From Chloracidobacterium sp. (GTDB taxonomy: Bacteria > Acidobacteriota > Blastocatellia > Pyrinomonadales > Pyrinomonadaceae): 64,000 nt of DNA. The position numbers and the translations under genes were made by a program. Below the pieces are notes generated by a model. The model had not been told where the DNA came from. It was given only the letters and a program-made list of their open reading frames with translations, and did no database searches. The stretch spans positions 62,001 through 126,000 of the forward strand of contig JADJRV010000003.1 in assembly GCA_016712045.1 (NCBI GenBank), given 5' to 3'. Within the stretch, counting starts at the first letter, position 1, and the number at the start of each line of letters is the position of its first letter. Below, one piece after another: positions 9,756-17,283 of the stretch.

Positions 9756-11063
9756 ATGGACGTTTCACGCTTTTCCCCGAAAAAGTTTGTGCAAAAAGTG
9801 CGCCGCTTGCCGTCGCGCCTGCGTCGATCTCTATCTGATTACCGCTTTTACGCCTACCTTGCCGTTCTCGGCCCCGGAATAATCGCAGCAAATGCGGGCA
9901 ATGACGCCAGCGGTATCGCCACCTATTCGACCGTCGGAGCCGAATTTGGCTACACGTTACTGTGGGTGTTTATCCCAATGGTGATCAGTTTGATCATCGT
10001 ACAGGAAATGTGCGTTCGAATGGGCGTCGTAACCGGCCAGGGGCTTGCAGACCTGATCCGCGAACAGTTTGGCGTTCGCTGGACGGCGCTAATAATGACG
10101 GCACTTTTCGTGGCGAATACCGGCGTTATCATTTCCGAATTTGTCGGCATTTCGCAGGCAGCGGAGCTTTTTGGTATTTCACGTTATTTTGCGGTACCGA
10201 TCACCGCAGTTTTGATCTGGTGGCTCGTCGTCAAAGGTACGCAGAAACGCGTCGAACGCGTTTTCCTCGCGATGTCGCTCGTATTTCTCTCGTACATCGT
10301 CTCGGCCTATCTTGCCAAACCAGACTGGACGGCCGTTGGCGAGAGTTTTGTCAGTCCCAACATCAGCCACGACGCCGGATATCTTTTTATGCTGATGGCG
10401 CTGATCGGAACGACGATCACGCCATTTATGCAGGTTTATGTTCAATCGTCGGTAGTTGAAAAGGGCATGGACGAAGAAGATCTGCCCTTGGTGCGCGCCG
10501 ACGTGATCGTCGGGACTATCTTTGCGTGTGCGATCGCAGGTTTTATCGTGATATGTGCGGCTGCGACGCTCCATCATCAAGGCATTACGACCATCGATTC
10601 GGCGGCGACTGCGGCTGAAGCGTTTGAACCGATCGCCGGTGTCTATGCCAAATATCTATTTGGTATCGGCCTGTTCGGGGCAGCGATGCTTGCTATGGGC
10701 GTGTTACCGCTCGCAACAGCGTACAGTCTGAGCGAGGCCCTCGGCTTTGAAAAAGGATTGTCCCGCTCATTTCGCGAAGCCCCGATCTTTCTGGGCATCT
10801 TCACGTCTCTAATAGTTATCGGTGCAGTCGTCGCATTGATACCGGGCATTCCGCAGATCCGTCTGCTGCTTGCAACGCAATCGATCAACGGCCTGCTACT
10901 GCCGATCATCCTGTTTGCGATCGTCAAGCTAGCCAACAACTCCGAGATCATGGGCAAAAGCAAAAACGGCCCGATCCTCAATATTTTTGCCTGGCTCGTG
11001 GCGATCACCGTCTCATGCCTGTCTTTGGCGTTGATTGGGAAAACGATTGCTGATATGTTTTAG
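9756..11063 (+). CDS. NRAMP-family divalent metal transporter, variant motifs
   Basis: Inner-membrane proton- or gradient-driven metal importer of the SLC11/NRAMP family, 435 residues and about 11 membrane segments. The family core is clear, but the two metal-site motifs differ from Mn/Fe transporters. Where MntH has DPGN in TM1, this protein has NAGNDASG (about residues 47-54). In TM6 the usual MPH is replaced by TPF (GTTITPFMQVYVQSS). Loss of the TM6 Met is a known mark of the Mg2+-transporting NRMT branch and of other divergent NRAMPs, so the substrate may be Mg2+ rather than Mn/Fe (inference). Its stop lies 8 bp before the next ATG, indicating an operon. Confidence 0.85.
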   Translation: MDVSRFSPKKFVQKVRRLPSRLRRSLSDYRFYAYLAVLGPGIIAANAGNDASGIATYSTVGAEFGYTLLWVFIPMVISLIIVQEMCVRMGVVTGQGLADLIREQFGVRWTALIMTALFVANTGVIISEFVGISQAAELFGISRYFAVPITAVLIWWLVVKGTQKRVERVFLAMSLVFLSYIVSAYLAKPDWTAVGESFVSPNISHDAGYLFMLMALIGTTITPFMQVYVQSSVVEKGMDEEDLPLVRADVIVGTIFACAIAGFIVICAAATLHHQGITTIDSAATAAEAFEPIAGVYAKYLFGIGLFGAAMLAMGVLPLATAYSLSEALGFEKGLSRSFREAPIFLGIFTSLIVIGAVVALIPGIPQIRLLLATQSINGLLLPIILFAIVKLANNSEIMGKSKNGPILNIFAWLVAITVSCLSLALIGKTIADMF

Positions 11064-11070
11064 CGTAAAT

Positions 11071-12609
11071 ATGGCTGCAACTGAATTGCGTAAGAAACTC
11101 GTCTATTTCCTGATCTTTGCGTCGGTCGTCGCATTGATACTGATCACGTTTCCCTTTATCGAAGAATTGATCCGTGCCTATTTAACGGAGAAATTTGGGC
11201 TTATTATTGCAGCCAACGGCGGCGTGACTGTTGCGGAGGGCGCCTCGGCTCCGTCCATGATGACCGAAACGACGATCGGCCTGATCGTCAATGTCCTGCA
11301 CATCGTCAAGATACTGCTATGGATGGCGCTTGTCGTTTCCATTGTTCGATTTGTCGGTTTTCTCGTGGTCAAAACGGCGTATCGCAACGCCGAACAAGGC
11401 GAGGTCTCGTCGCTGATAAAGACCGTCCTCTCGATCATCATCTACATCGTTGCGTTTTTCATGATCTTTCAGTCGCAGTTCCCCGGCGTCCAGCTTACTG
11501 CGCTCTTTACCGGTTCGACGATCCTCGGTATTGTCGTCGGTCTCGCTCTGCAGGATACGCTCGGCAACTTGTTTGCCGGCCTGGCTCTTTCGGCTGACCA
11601 GCCGTTCGTCGTTGGCGATGTGATCTTGATCCCGGGCCGGGGCGAAGGCGTGATCGAGCACGTTTCCTGGCGCGGTGTTAAGATCAGGACCTTTCAAAAC
11701 AAGCTGCTCGTCATCAGCAACTCGGTGCTTGGCAAGGAGATATTCGAAGTCGCGCCAAAGAACAACCTCAACGCCAAGATCGTCTTCTTTAACTCACTCT
11801 ACTCAAATTCGCCCACTAAAACGATCCAGGCCATTCGCGAAGCCGTGCGTCAAGTCGAGAACGTCAGCCCAAAGATCCGTCCCGTCGTCCGCATCCGCAA
11901 CCTTGCGGCGGATGGTATCGATTGGGAAGTAAAATACTGGCTCGAAGACTATCGCCAGCAGCACGACACCGACGCGCTTGTCAGACAGCGAATATGGTAT
12001 GTGTTCCAGCGTGAAAAGATCCAATTCGCATATCCGACCCGGACGGTTTACATTGAGACAAAGCCCGATGAAGTGCCGCCCGAAGATGTTATCAACAACA
12101 TCGCCGAGCATCTCAGCCGCGTCTCGATCTTTGCCCCGCTATCCGACGAAGAGATCGAGCGGCTTGCAAGCGCATCGACGACCCGCATCTACGCACCGGG
12201 CGAAAACATCGTCAGCATGGGCCAGGCGGGCAATTCGATGTTCGTCATCATCAGCGGCACCGTCAAGGTGCAAATCCCCGAGCTGTCCTATCAAAAGACC
12301 ATCGGCACGCTCAAAGAAAACGATTTCTTTGGCGAAATGAGCCTGCTCACCGGCGAACCGCGTTCGGCCACCGTCGTCGCGTTTGAGGAATCCGAGGTCC
12401 TGCGTATCGACAAATCCGGCCTCGGCCCGATCTTCGAAGGCAATCCCGCTCTCGTCGAATCCATCAGCGAACTCGTCGAGGAGCGCCGTGCCCTCCTCGC
12501 CGCCCAGATCGAAGCCCACGCCGAAGAAGAAGAATCCCGCACCAAAAAAGGCGTCATGAAGTCGATCAAGAGCTTCTTTGGATTAAGTTCGAGAAAGCCG
12601 AGAGAATAG
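11071..12609 (+). CDS. MscS-type mechanosensitive channel fused to cyclic-nucleotide-binding domain
   Basis: Inner-membrane channel. Residues ~1-180 hold several membrane helices, ending in the pore-lining MscS helix region VVGLALQDTLGNLFAGLAL. The beta domain and C-terminal cytoplasmic part follow (to ~340). Residues ~355-475 form a CRP-like domain: FAPLSDEEIERLASAS, then a phosphate-binding cassette FFGEMSLLTGEPRSATVVA that keeps the Glu and Arg needed for a cyclic nucleotide. This resembles bacterial bCNG channels, which are MscS-derived and gated by cAMP more than by tension. I chose ATG 11071 over the in-frame ATG at 11035, which would overlap the transporter gene. A charged C-terminal tail follows. 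Confidence 0.88.
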   Translation: MAATELRKKLVYFLIFASVVALILITFPFIEELIRAYLTEKFGLIIAANGGVTVAEGASAPSMMTETTIGLIVNVLHIVKILLWMALVVSIVRFVGFLVVKTAYRNAEQGEVSSLIKTVLSIIIYIVAFFMIFQSQFPGVQLTALFTGSTILGIVVGLALQDTLGNLFAGLALSADQPFVVGDVILIPGRGEGVIEHVSWRGVKIRTFQNKLLVISNSVLGKEIFEVAPKNNLNAKIVFFNSLYSNSPTKTIQAIREAVRQVENVSPKIRPVVRIRNLAADGIDWEVKYWLEDYRQQHDTDALVRQRIWYVFQREKIQFAYPTRTVYIETKPDEVPPEDVINNIAEHLSRVSIFAPLSDEEIERLASASTTRIYAPGENIVSMGQAGNSMFVIISGTVKVQIPELSYQKTIGTLKENDFFGEMSLLTGEPRSATVVAFEESEVLRIDKSGLGPIFEGNPALVESISELVEERRALLAAQIEAHAEEEESRTKKGVMKSIKSFFGLSSRKPRE

Positions 12610-12610
12610 G

Positions 12611-12642
12611 GTCAGAACCGGGAGCGGTAGCGACTGGGTTCT
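12611..12642. repeat. REP-like palindrome (GTCAGAACC family)
   Basis: A 32 bp imperfect palindrome starts GTCAGAACC and ends GGTTCT, two bases after the channel gene's stop. The outer AGAACC/GGTTCT arms flank a centre with GCGGTAGC. The same head (GYCAGAACC or its complement) and a central GCG-TAGC-like core recur at 39024-39056 and twice, inverted, at 55011-55093. Confidence 0.6.
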
Positions 12643-12805
12643 TGTCAGTAGCCCGCACGTAAGTAAGGGCGTCTCCAAGCCAGAAGCCCGATCGTTAGTC
12701 GCAGAACCGCGTTACATCCAAGCTCCGCTCTGCCACGATCGCACTGCGGCGAGGCTTGCCTCGACGTTAGCTTAATAAAAAGGACCTAGCGGCTACGCCG
12801 CCAAT
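12643..12805. repeat. Non-coding region with a second REP-like repeat
   Basis: No gene is seen here. Just after the first palindrome comes AGCCCGCACG-TAAGTAAGGGCG (about 12649-12670). A close relative reads AGAAGCCCGCACG-CAGTAAGGGC at about 12928-12951, inside the following array, and a full inverted pair occurs at 48068-48134. The remaining bases look like GC-rich intergenic spacer. Confidence 0.45.
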
Positions 12806-13060
12806 CCGCAATTACCTCACGCCTCCGCAATCGCTTCACGCACCAGGCGATCGCTTCATCCATCAGCGCAACTATTCCACCCTCAAGCAACCTCTTCACG
12901 CACCAGCAACCGCTCCAACGCCATGGCAGAAGCCCGCACGCAGTAAGGGCACCGCTTAGATGTCCGGCGCAACCACTTCATCCCTCACCCCAACCATAAA
13001 ACTCCTCAGCGCAACCATTCCATCGCTCAACGCGACGGCTCCAATGCTACTGACAATCGC
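12806..13060. repeat. Degenerate 20-21 bp tandem repeat array
   Basis: About ten units of 20-21 bp with a shared pattern near GCGCAACCRYTTCAYCSCTCA, each unit differing at several positions. Clear units are GCGATCGCTTCATCCATCA, GCGCAACTATTCCACCCTCA, AGCAACCTCTTCACGCACCA, GCGCAACCATTCCATCGCTCA and ACGCGACGGCTCCAATGCTA. One REP-like palindrome interrupts the array at about 12928-12951. No frame stays open across it, because 20- and 21-bp units alternate. It lies about 75 bp upstream of the hypothetical gene at 13136; a comparable 21 bp array sits upstream of the gene at 39808. Confidence 0.65.
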
Positions 13061-13135
13061 AAAAATCCGAGTATTATCAGAAAACCGCAGCATTTCCACG
13101 GTAAATTTAAAAATACTGGAGGTTCATTACACCCT

Positions 13136-13795
13136 ATGAATGATTACATTCGCCGCAATTTAGAATCCGGCCAGCGCTGCCGTCAATGGTTTATTGACTA
13201 CGCTCCTATCATCCCGGCCGCGAGTATTTTCGAAACCAAAACGCAGGGTATGACTACCGAGGTCAACAACCTTGAGACCACCGCCGGCCAGCAAGAGGTC
13301 GCGTTTGGCGAAGGCCTGTCCGCGACCGACGTCAAAGGCTCAGAGCGTCAGGACCTGATCGACATCCTCGATCCCTGCCGCAACGCCGCACGTGCCGCCG
13401 AACACGACGTTCCCGGCACCCGAGACCGGTATCGCTATTATCTGGCAATGTCGAATCAAGCATTGCTCGCCGCCGGACGCAGCTTTGCCGAGGGCGGTGT
13501 CGCCGACGAATCACTGCTCAAGAGCTACGGAGCACCAAGCGGCTGGCCCGCGCTCGTCACCGCTGCCTGTGACGCATTCGAAGCCGCGTTCGGACAACAG
13601 GATTCGGCCAAGGGCCAGTCCGTCGCCAAAAACGCCGAGCTAAACGCAGGCGTCATCGCGATGAACGGCTACAAAACCCAGATCCGCCACTTCGTCAAGA
13701 TCTACGCCGCCAACAACCCCGGAGCCCAAGCCGCCTGGAAAACCGCCGCCCACGTAGAATCACCACCGAAGAAGAAAGATCCACCAACGCCGTAG
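13136..13795 (+). CDS. Helical hypothetical protein downstream of repeat array
   Basis: A 219-residue soluble protein that I cannot assign to a function. It is Ala- and Gln-rich, has no signal peptide or membrane segment, and looks mainly helical. It ends with a basic proline tail, HVESPPKKKDPPTP. The C-terminal block QIRHFVKIYAANNPGAQAAW followed by HVE is the most family-like part; proteins of this kind recur as uncharacterised helical bundles in bacterial genomes. The ATG is preceded by TGGAGG about 14 bp upstream, an unusually long spacing. The gene is GC-rich like the chromosome and sits immediately after the degenerate 20-21 bp array. The smaller protein at 39808-40167, also ending KKKxP, has the same setting. 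Confidence 0.7.
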   Translation: MNDYIRRNLESGQRCRQWFIDYAPIIPAASIFETKTQGMTTEVNNLETTAGQQEVAFGEGLSATDVKGSERQDLIDILDPCRNAARAAEHDVPGTRDRYRYYLAMSNQALLAAGRSFAEGGVADESLLKSYGAPSGWPALVTAACDAFEAAFGQQDSAKGQSVAKNAELNAGVIAMNGYKTQIRHFVKIYAANNPGAQAAWKTAAHVESPPKKKDPPTP

Positions 13796-14053
13796 CAATG
13801 ACAATAACAACGAAGACAGAAGATTTAGAAAGAACGAGACATGTCCAGACCCTCTCTCAGCTTTTTTATGGAAGTCATCCTCAAGGGGAAGCCTTCTACA
13901 TTCATTCAGTTCTGCATTCAGCGTATTGTTGTTTGGAAGCTTTCAGTCGTTACCATATCTTTAGAGAACATAGCGAGACCCCTTCAATTCTAACTTGGGC
14001 ACAAGGCTGCCGATCAATTTGACATAGGACTGTTCAAGACTGAATAAACGTTT

Positions 14054-15312
14054 ATGGCCAAGCAGCACAGAAAAATACCGACTCCCCACGTTGATCCCCC
14101 TGAAGTAGAGGCGATTCTGCCACAACCCCAAAATACTCTTTAGAGCAAGCAATTGAGGTAGCCGCTGATAAACAGAACGTCTATTGAAGGCGATTGAAAG
14201 GTCAATCGAAGAACTTGGTGAGGAACACGCAAAGAAGGCTGGAACTCATTTGCTGTTCTATCCGCAATCGCCGCAGCTATCGTGGGATTTCTCGGATATT
14301 CTAGCAAAGTCCAATTCAATTTAGAGGTAGTAAAGGAAATAAGCACCCTTTCAGTGTCTTTTGTAATTTTGGGGCACGTACTACTTTTGTTGGGCCGAAT
14401 TCAAACTGGACAAACATCGGTTCTTAAACCGAGACGCTTTATGTCTGCAACTCTGATGCTCCGCATAAGGTACTCCAGCAGTTGTGAGACTTTTAACATT
14501 GACTTCGATTGAACTTATTATATTAGGGTACTTTGAAACAACCAAACTGACTTCATTTGCTCTGATTGTAGTTCCTATTCTCGCGATTCCTATGTCGTCA
14601 CAATCTTCAGTGCAACGTTTCCGATGGCGAAGTTTCGGCCAAGTGCAAGCCAATCACTTGTCAATTTAGGAACCATTGTAATGATAGGTTTGTACGTAAT
14701 CCTATTGTGATTAGTTGTTCGGCTTGGATTCGTCATTTGGCGAGCAAGGATCTGCAATATATGGCTGCTCTAACGGTATCTGCATCGATGGTTTTATTCG
14801 AATTCTGGCTGAACTCACTTCCGAATCCGCAATTTCTTCGAAATCTAAAAGAGCTAAGAGATGATCTTTTATTTGAGAGGGTCAACTATGAAGAAGGCCT
14901 TACAGCGTACAGATTACTAGTGGAAGGGTATTCGTTACGAGACCTTGCGGGGCCGGTCGTACAAAAGATGTTTTCAATCGTAGATAACCTTGAGTTACGC
15001 GAAAGGAAGACGGTTTCTCTTTTAGCGGTTCTTGAAAATGAAGTAAGTGGGGACATTGATGACTGGACCCCAGAACGAATTCGAAAATGTATTGAGGGTC
15101 TAGGAAGTATAGAACATGTTGTTGATGAACAGCTTTCAGAATTGGCAGAATTTGGGGAGTGCATCGAAAATCTAAGTGCAGAAACCGCCTCCAATTCTCA
15201 CAAAATTAATAGCGCCGACCAAACTACTATGCTGGCCGTTGAGTTTGGAGCCAGACTTGATTCAATGTCTGCGCGGTCAGAGGACACTCCCAGCGAATGG
15301 GCGAGATGTTAA
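14054..15312 (+). pseudogene. Fragmented multi-helix membrane protein gene
   Basis: Pieces of one plausible protein appear in succession in different frames: MAKQHRKIPTPHVDPPEVEA from ATG 14054; EQAIEVAADKQNV near 14140; an ERSIEELGEEHAKKAGTH helix near 14200; AVLSAIAAAIVGFLGYSSKV with a second hydrophobic helix SFVILGHVLLLLGR (14245-14400); IELIILGYFETTKLTSFALI (14510-14580). The last, long piece (ATG 14707 to TAA 15312, 201 residues) has a membrane helix and then a charged, coiled-coil-like domain. At least four indels would be needed to join them. The region is AT-richer than its neighbours, pointing to an acquired gene that is decaying or very poorly assembled. Function unknown. The stretch 13798-14053 before it holds only a doubtful 74-codon frame. 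Confidence 0.5.
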
Positions 15313-15417
15313 AACAATTACCGAAACCCAAAGCTGCCGCCGAGTTGGATAACCATGGTTAGCAATTCCATTTGGATGTTGCCTTTCCCTTCTATTTTGA
15401 TTAAAAGTCGGGATTTG

Positions 15418-15450
15418 AAAGGCCACGAACTAGATGCTCGCGGCCTTTTC
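15418..15450 (+). terminator. Intrinsic terminator
   Basis: AAAGGCCACGA (15418-15428) pairs with TCGCGGCCTTT (15438-15448) with one mismatch, around a 9-base loop, followed by a T. The stem is A-rich on one side and T-rich on the other, so it could end transcription from both the forward fragment gene and the reverse gene at 15475. Confidence 0.5.
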
Positions 15451-15474
15451 TAAGCACTATTCCCTACTCCCTAT

Positions 15475-15780
15475 TCACTTTTTCGCGCTTGGTTTCTTCG
15501 CAGGACGAGCCTTTGGCTTTGCCGCAGTTGCTTTTGGGGCGGCGGTTTTTGTTTGTGAGGTTGTGGATGATGTCGCTTTCTTTACTTCTGCCTCGACCTT
15601 GACGCCAAGATCCTGGATGGCATCGCCGGCTTGTTCAAAGACCTTTGTCGCCGATTTGACGACGTAGTTGAACGACTCGGTCAATGTCACGACCTCCATC
15701 TTCATGAGCTGCGAGATCTTTTGATCAAGCGGCAGGGCCTCAAATTCACTCTGTATCGGGGTTTTTGCTTTTTCAGTCAT
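15475..15780 (-). CDS. Small protein with Ala/Lys-rich (histone-like) C-terminal tail
   Basis: A protein of 101 residues. The N-terminal ~60 residues are amphipathic helix (EFEALPLDQKISQLMKMEVV...), and the last ~40 are low-complexity Lys/Ala/Thr/Pro ending in AKPKARPAKKPSAKK. This resembles the basic tails of histone-H1-like or phasin-like bacterial proteins; DNA or polymer binding is possible but not shown. ATG 15780 is chosen because GGAGA lies 9 bp upstream; the TTG two codons earlier is too close to that site. It follows the fur gene (same strand, 85 bp). Confidence 0.65.
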   Translation of the reverse strand: MTEKAKTPIQSEFEALPLDQKISQLMKMEVVTLTESFNYVVKSATKVFEQAGDAIQDLGVKVEAEVKKATSSTTSQTKTAAPKATAAKPKARPAKKPSAKK

Positions 15781-15865
15781 GGTCAATACTTCTCCGGTTC
15801 GGTAATACGTTCACTAAGCCTAACGAACATACGATGCGAAATGTTCCGCCGCAGATGTCGCCTCG

Positions 15866-16384
15866 TCAGTTGATCGCCGTTTTGACACGCACACGCGGCT
15901 GGGCTCCGGCCGGTGCGGTGTGCGACGCGAGCGATAGTTTTTGGCATTCGGCACACACGCCCCACATCCTCAGGCTGTGATGCGTCGGCTTAAATCCAAA
16001 TTTGTCCGCCATCTCGTCCTGCATCGATTCGATGTCCGCCGAAAAGAACTCGATCACCTTGCCGCATTCGGTGCAGATCATGTGGTCGTGGTGGTCGTGG
16101 TTGTAATGGTGTTCGTAATAGGTTTTGTTGTCGCCAAAACGGACCTCGCGGGCGAGCCCCGCTTCGGTAAGCAGTTTTAGCGTGCGATAGACCGTCGTGT
16201 GGCCGACGGACGGGTCTTTGCGGTGGACGAGCAGGTAAAGATCGTCGCTGGTGAGATGGTCTTCGGTGCTCAAAAAGATATCGAGTATCAGGTCACGCTG
16301 CCCCGTACGCCGCAAACCCGACGCCTGTATATGCTCGTCGAATATCGCTTTTTCTACGGTAAATTTGTCCTGCTTTTTGCCCAA
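15866..16384 (-). CDS. fur: Fur-family metal-responsive repressor
   Basis: Cytoplasmic transcription regulator, 172 residues. The N-terminal winged helix has QASGLRRTGQRDLILDIFLS and the recognition-helix segment VGHTTVYRTLKLLTEAGL. The metal sites are visible: a His-rich hinge HHYNHDHHDHMIC, the structural CxxC CTECG and a second CxEC (CAECQ). The family (Fur, Zur, PerR, Mur) cannot be split from sequence alone; spacing looks closest to Fur proper. The C-terminal ~20 residues beyond CAEC form a short basic extension. Its neighbour upstream is the DUF2520 gene in the same orientation, 29 bp away. Confidence 0.9.
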   Translation of the reverse strand: MGKKQDKFTVEKAIFDEHIQASGLRRTGQRDLILDIFLSTEDHLTSDDLYLLVHRKDPSVGHTTVYRTLKLLTEAGLAREVRFGDNKTYYEHHYNHDHHDHMICTECGKVIEFFSADIESMQDEMADKFGFKPTHHSLRMWGVCAECQKLSLASHTAPAGAQPRVRVKTAIN

Positions 16385-16413
16385 AATATCTCAGTATCCC
16401 TCGAAATTCGATA

Positions 16414-17241
16414 CTACCATTTCAGTTTTGATTTCGCTATGGAAACCTTGGTGCGAAGCGTGTCGATCCGCTCAGGACTAACGCCCTGCTTTGCCGCAAG
16501 CTCAAGCGAACGCTCGCCCAGCAGCAGATATATCTCAAGCAGATCGTCCGATACGTATTGGTTTAGGGCTCCCAGATGCCGCGTAAATGTCTCGATATCT
16601 GCCCGTGCAAACGTACCCGTTAGCGCCGCCGCCGTGGTCTGTTCGCCAAGGTTCTGCACCGTGCTTGTCACCAGCGGCAGCAAGATCTCTTTGGCATCTG
16701 CGTCCGACAACCCCACCTTAGTCATCATCTCGACCGCTGCGTCAAACAACGCCACCAAATGCCCGCAAGCCGTCACCGCCGACGCATGATAGAGCGTTTT
16801 GAATTTTGTATCGATCGTAAAAGGTTTACCGCCAAGATCGGCGACTATCTCTTTGCCATGCGTGACCGCGTCATCGTCGCCCTCAACACAAAAATAAGCC
16901 CCGCGAAACCGCTCCGGCCCAAGCTCCGGGCTGCTCACCGACACAAGCGGATGTATCGAACCGGTCTTGCAGCCGCTATCTTTGAGAGCATCAAGTATCG
17001 ACGAAGGATTTGACCCGCTGGTGTGAAAGACGATCGTACCGGGCTTTAGCTTGCCCATGAGCGATTCGGCAACAGCTACGATCTCAGAATCCTGCGTCGT
17101 GATAAACACAACATCGGTCAATATTTCACCCACAGTTTCACTACGCCCGATCAAATTATCGACCGAATATTTGTCTTTTGGCAGAGCGAGAGCAAGTGCC
17201 CCGCCAACGCGTCCAACACCGATTATCGATACGCTGATCAT
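16414..17241 (-). CDS. DUF2520 / Rossmann-fold NAD(P)-binding protein
   Basis: A 275-residue two-domain protein. The N-terminus is a Rossmann nucleotide site, ISVSIIGVGRVGGALALAL (GxGxxG at residues 8-13), and the rest of that domain includes FHTSGSNPSSILDAL and GSIHPLVSVS, typical of the DUF2520 family (COG5495). The C-terminal helical domain resembles the dimerisation domain of ketopantoate or hydroxyacid reductases. The substrate is unknown; in other bacteria such genes sit beside pantothenate genes, but here the neighbours are fur and a large ATPase. Confidence 0.8.
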   Translation of the reverse strand: MISVSIIGVGRVGGALALALPKDKYSVDNLIGRSETVGEILTDVVFITTQDSEIVAVAESLMGKLKPGTIVFHTSGSNPSSILDALKDSGCKTGSIHPLVSVSSPELGPERFRGAYFCVEGDDDAVTHGKEIVADLGGKPFTIDTKFKTLYHASAVTACGHLVALFDAAVEMMTKVGLSDADAKEILLPLVTSTVQNLGEQTTAAALTGTFARADIETFTRHLGALNQYVSDDLLEIYLLLGERSLELAAKQGVSPERIDTLRTKVSIAKSKLKW

Positions 17242-17283
17242 ATCGATAAAATATAGTTTAGTTAGGCGGTGGTTAAAAGCGGG

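Noticed and set aside
12806..13060. CRISPR array
   Set aside because: Units are 20-21 bp with no constant repeat and variable spacer alternation; every unit differs and there are no cas genes.
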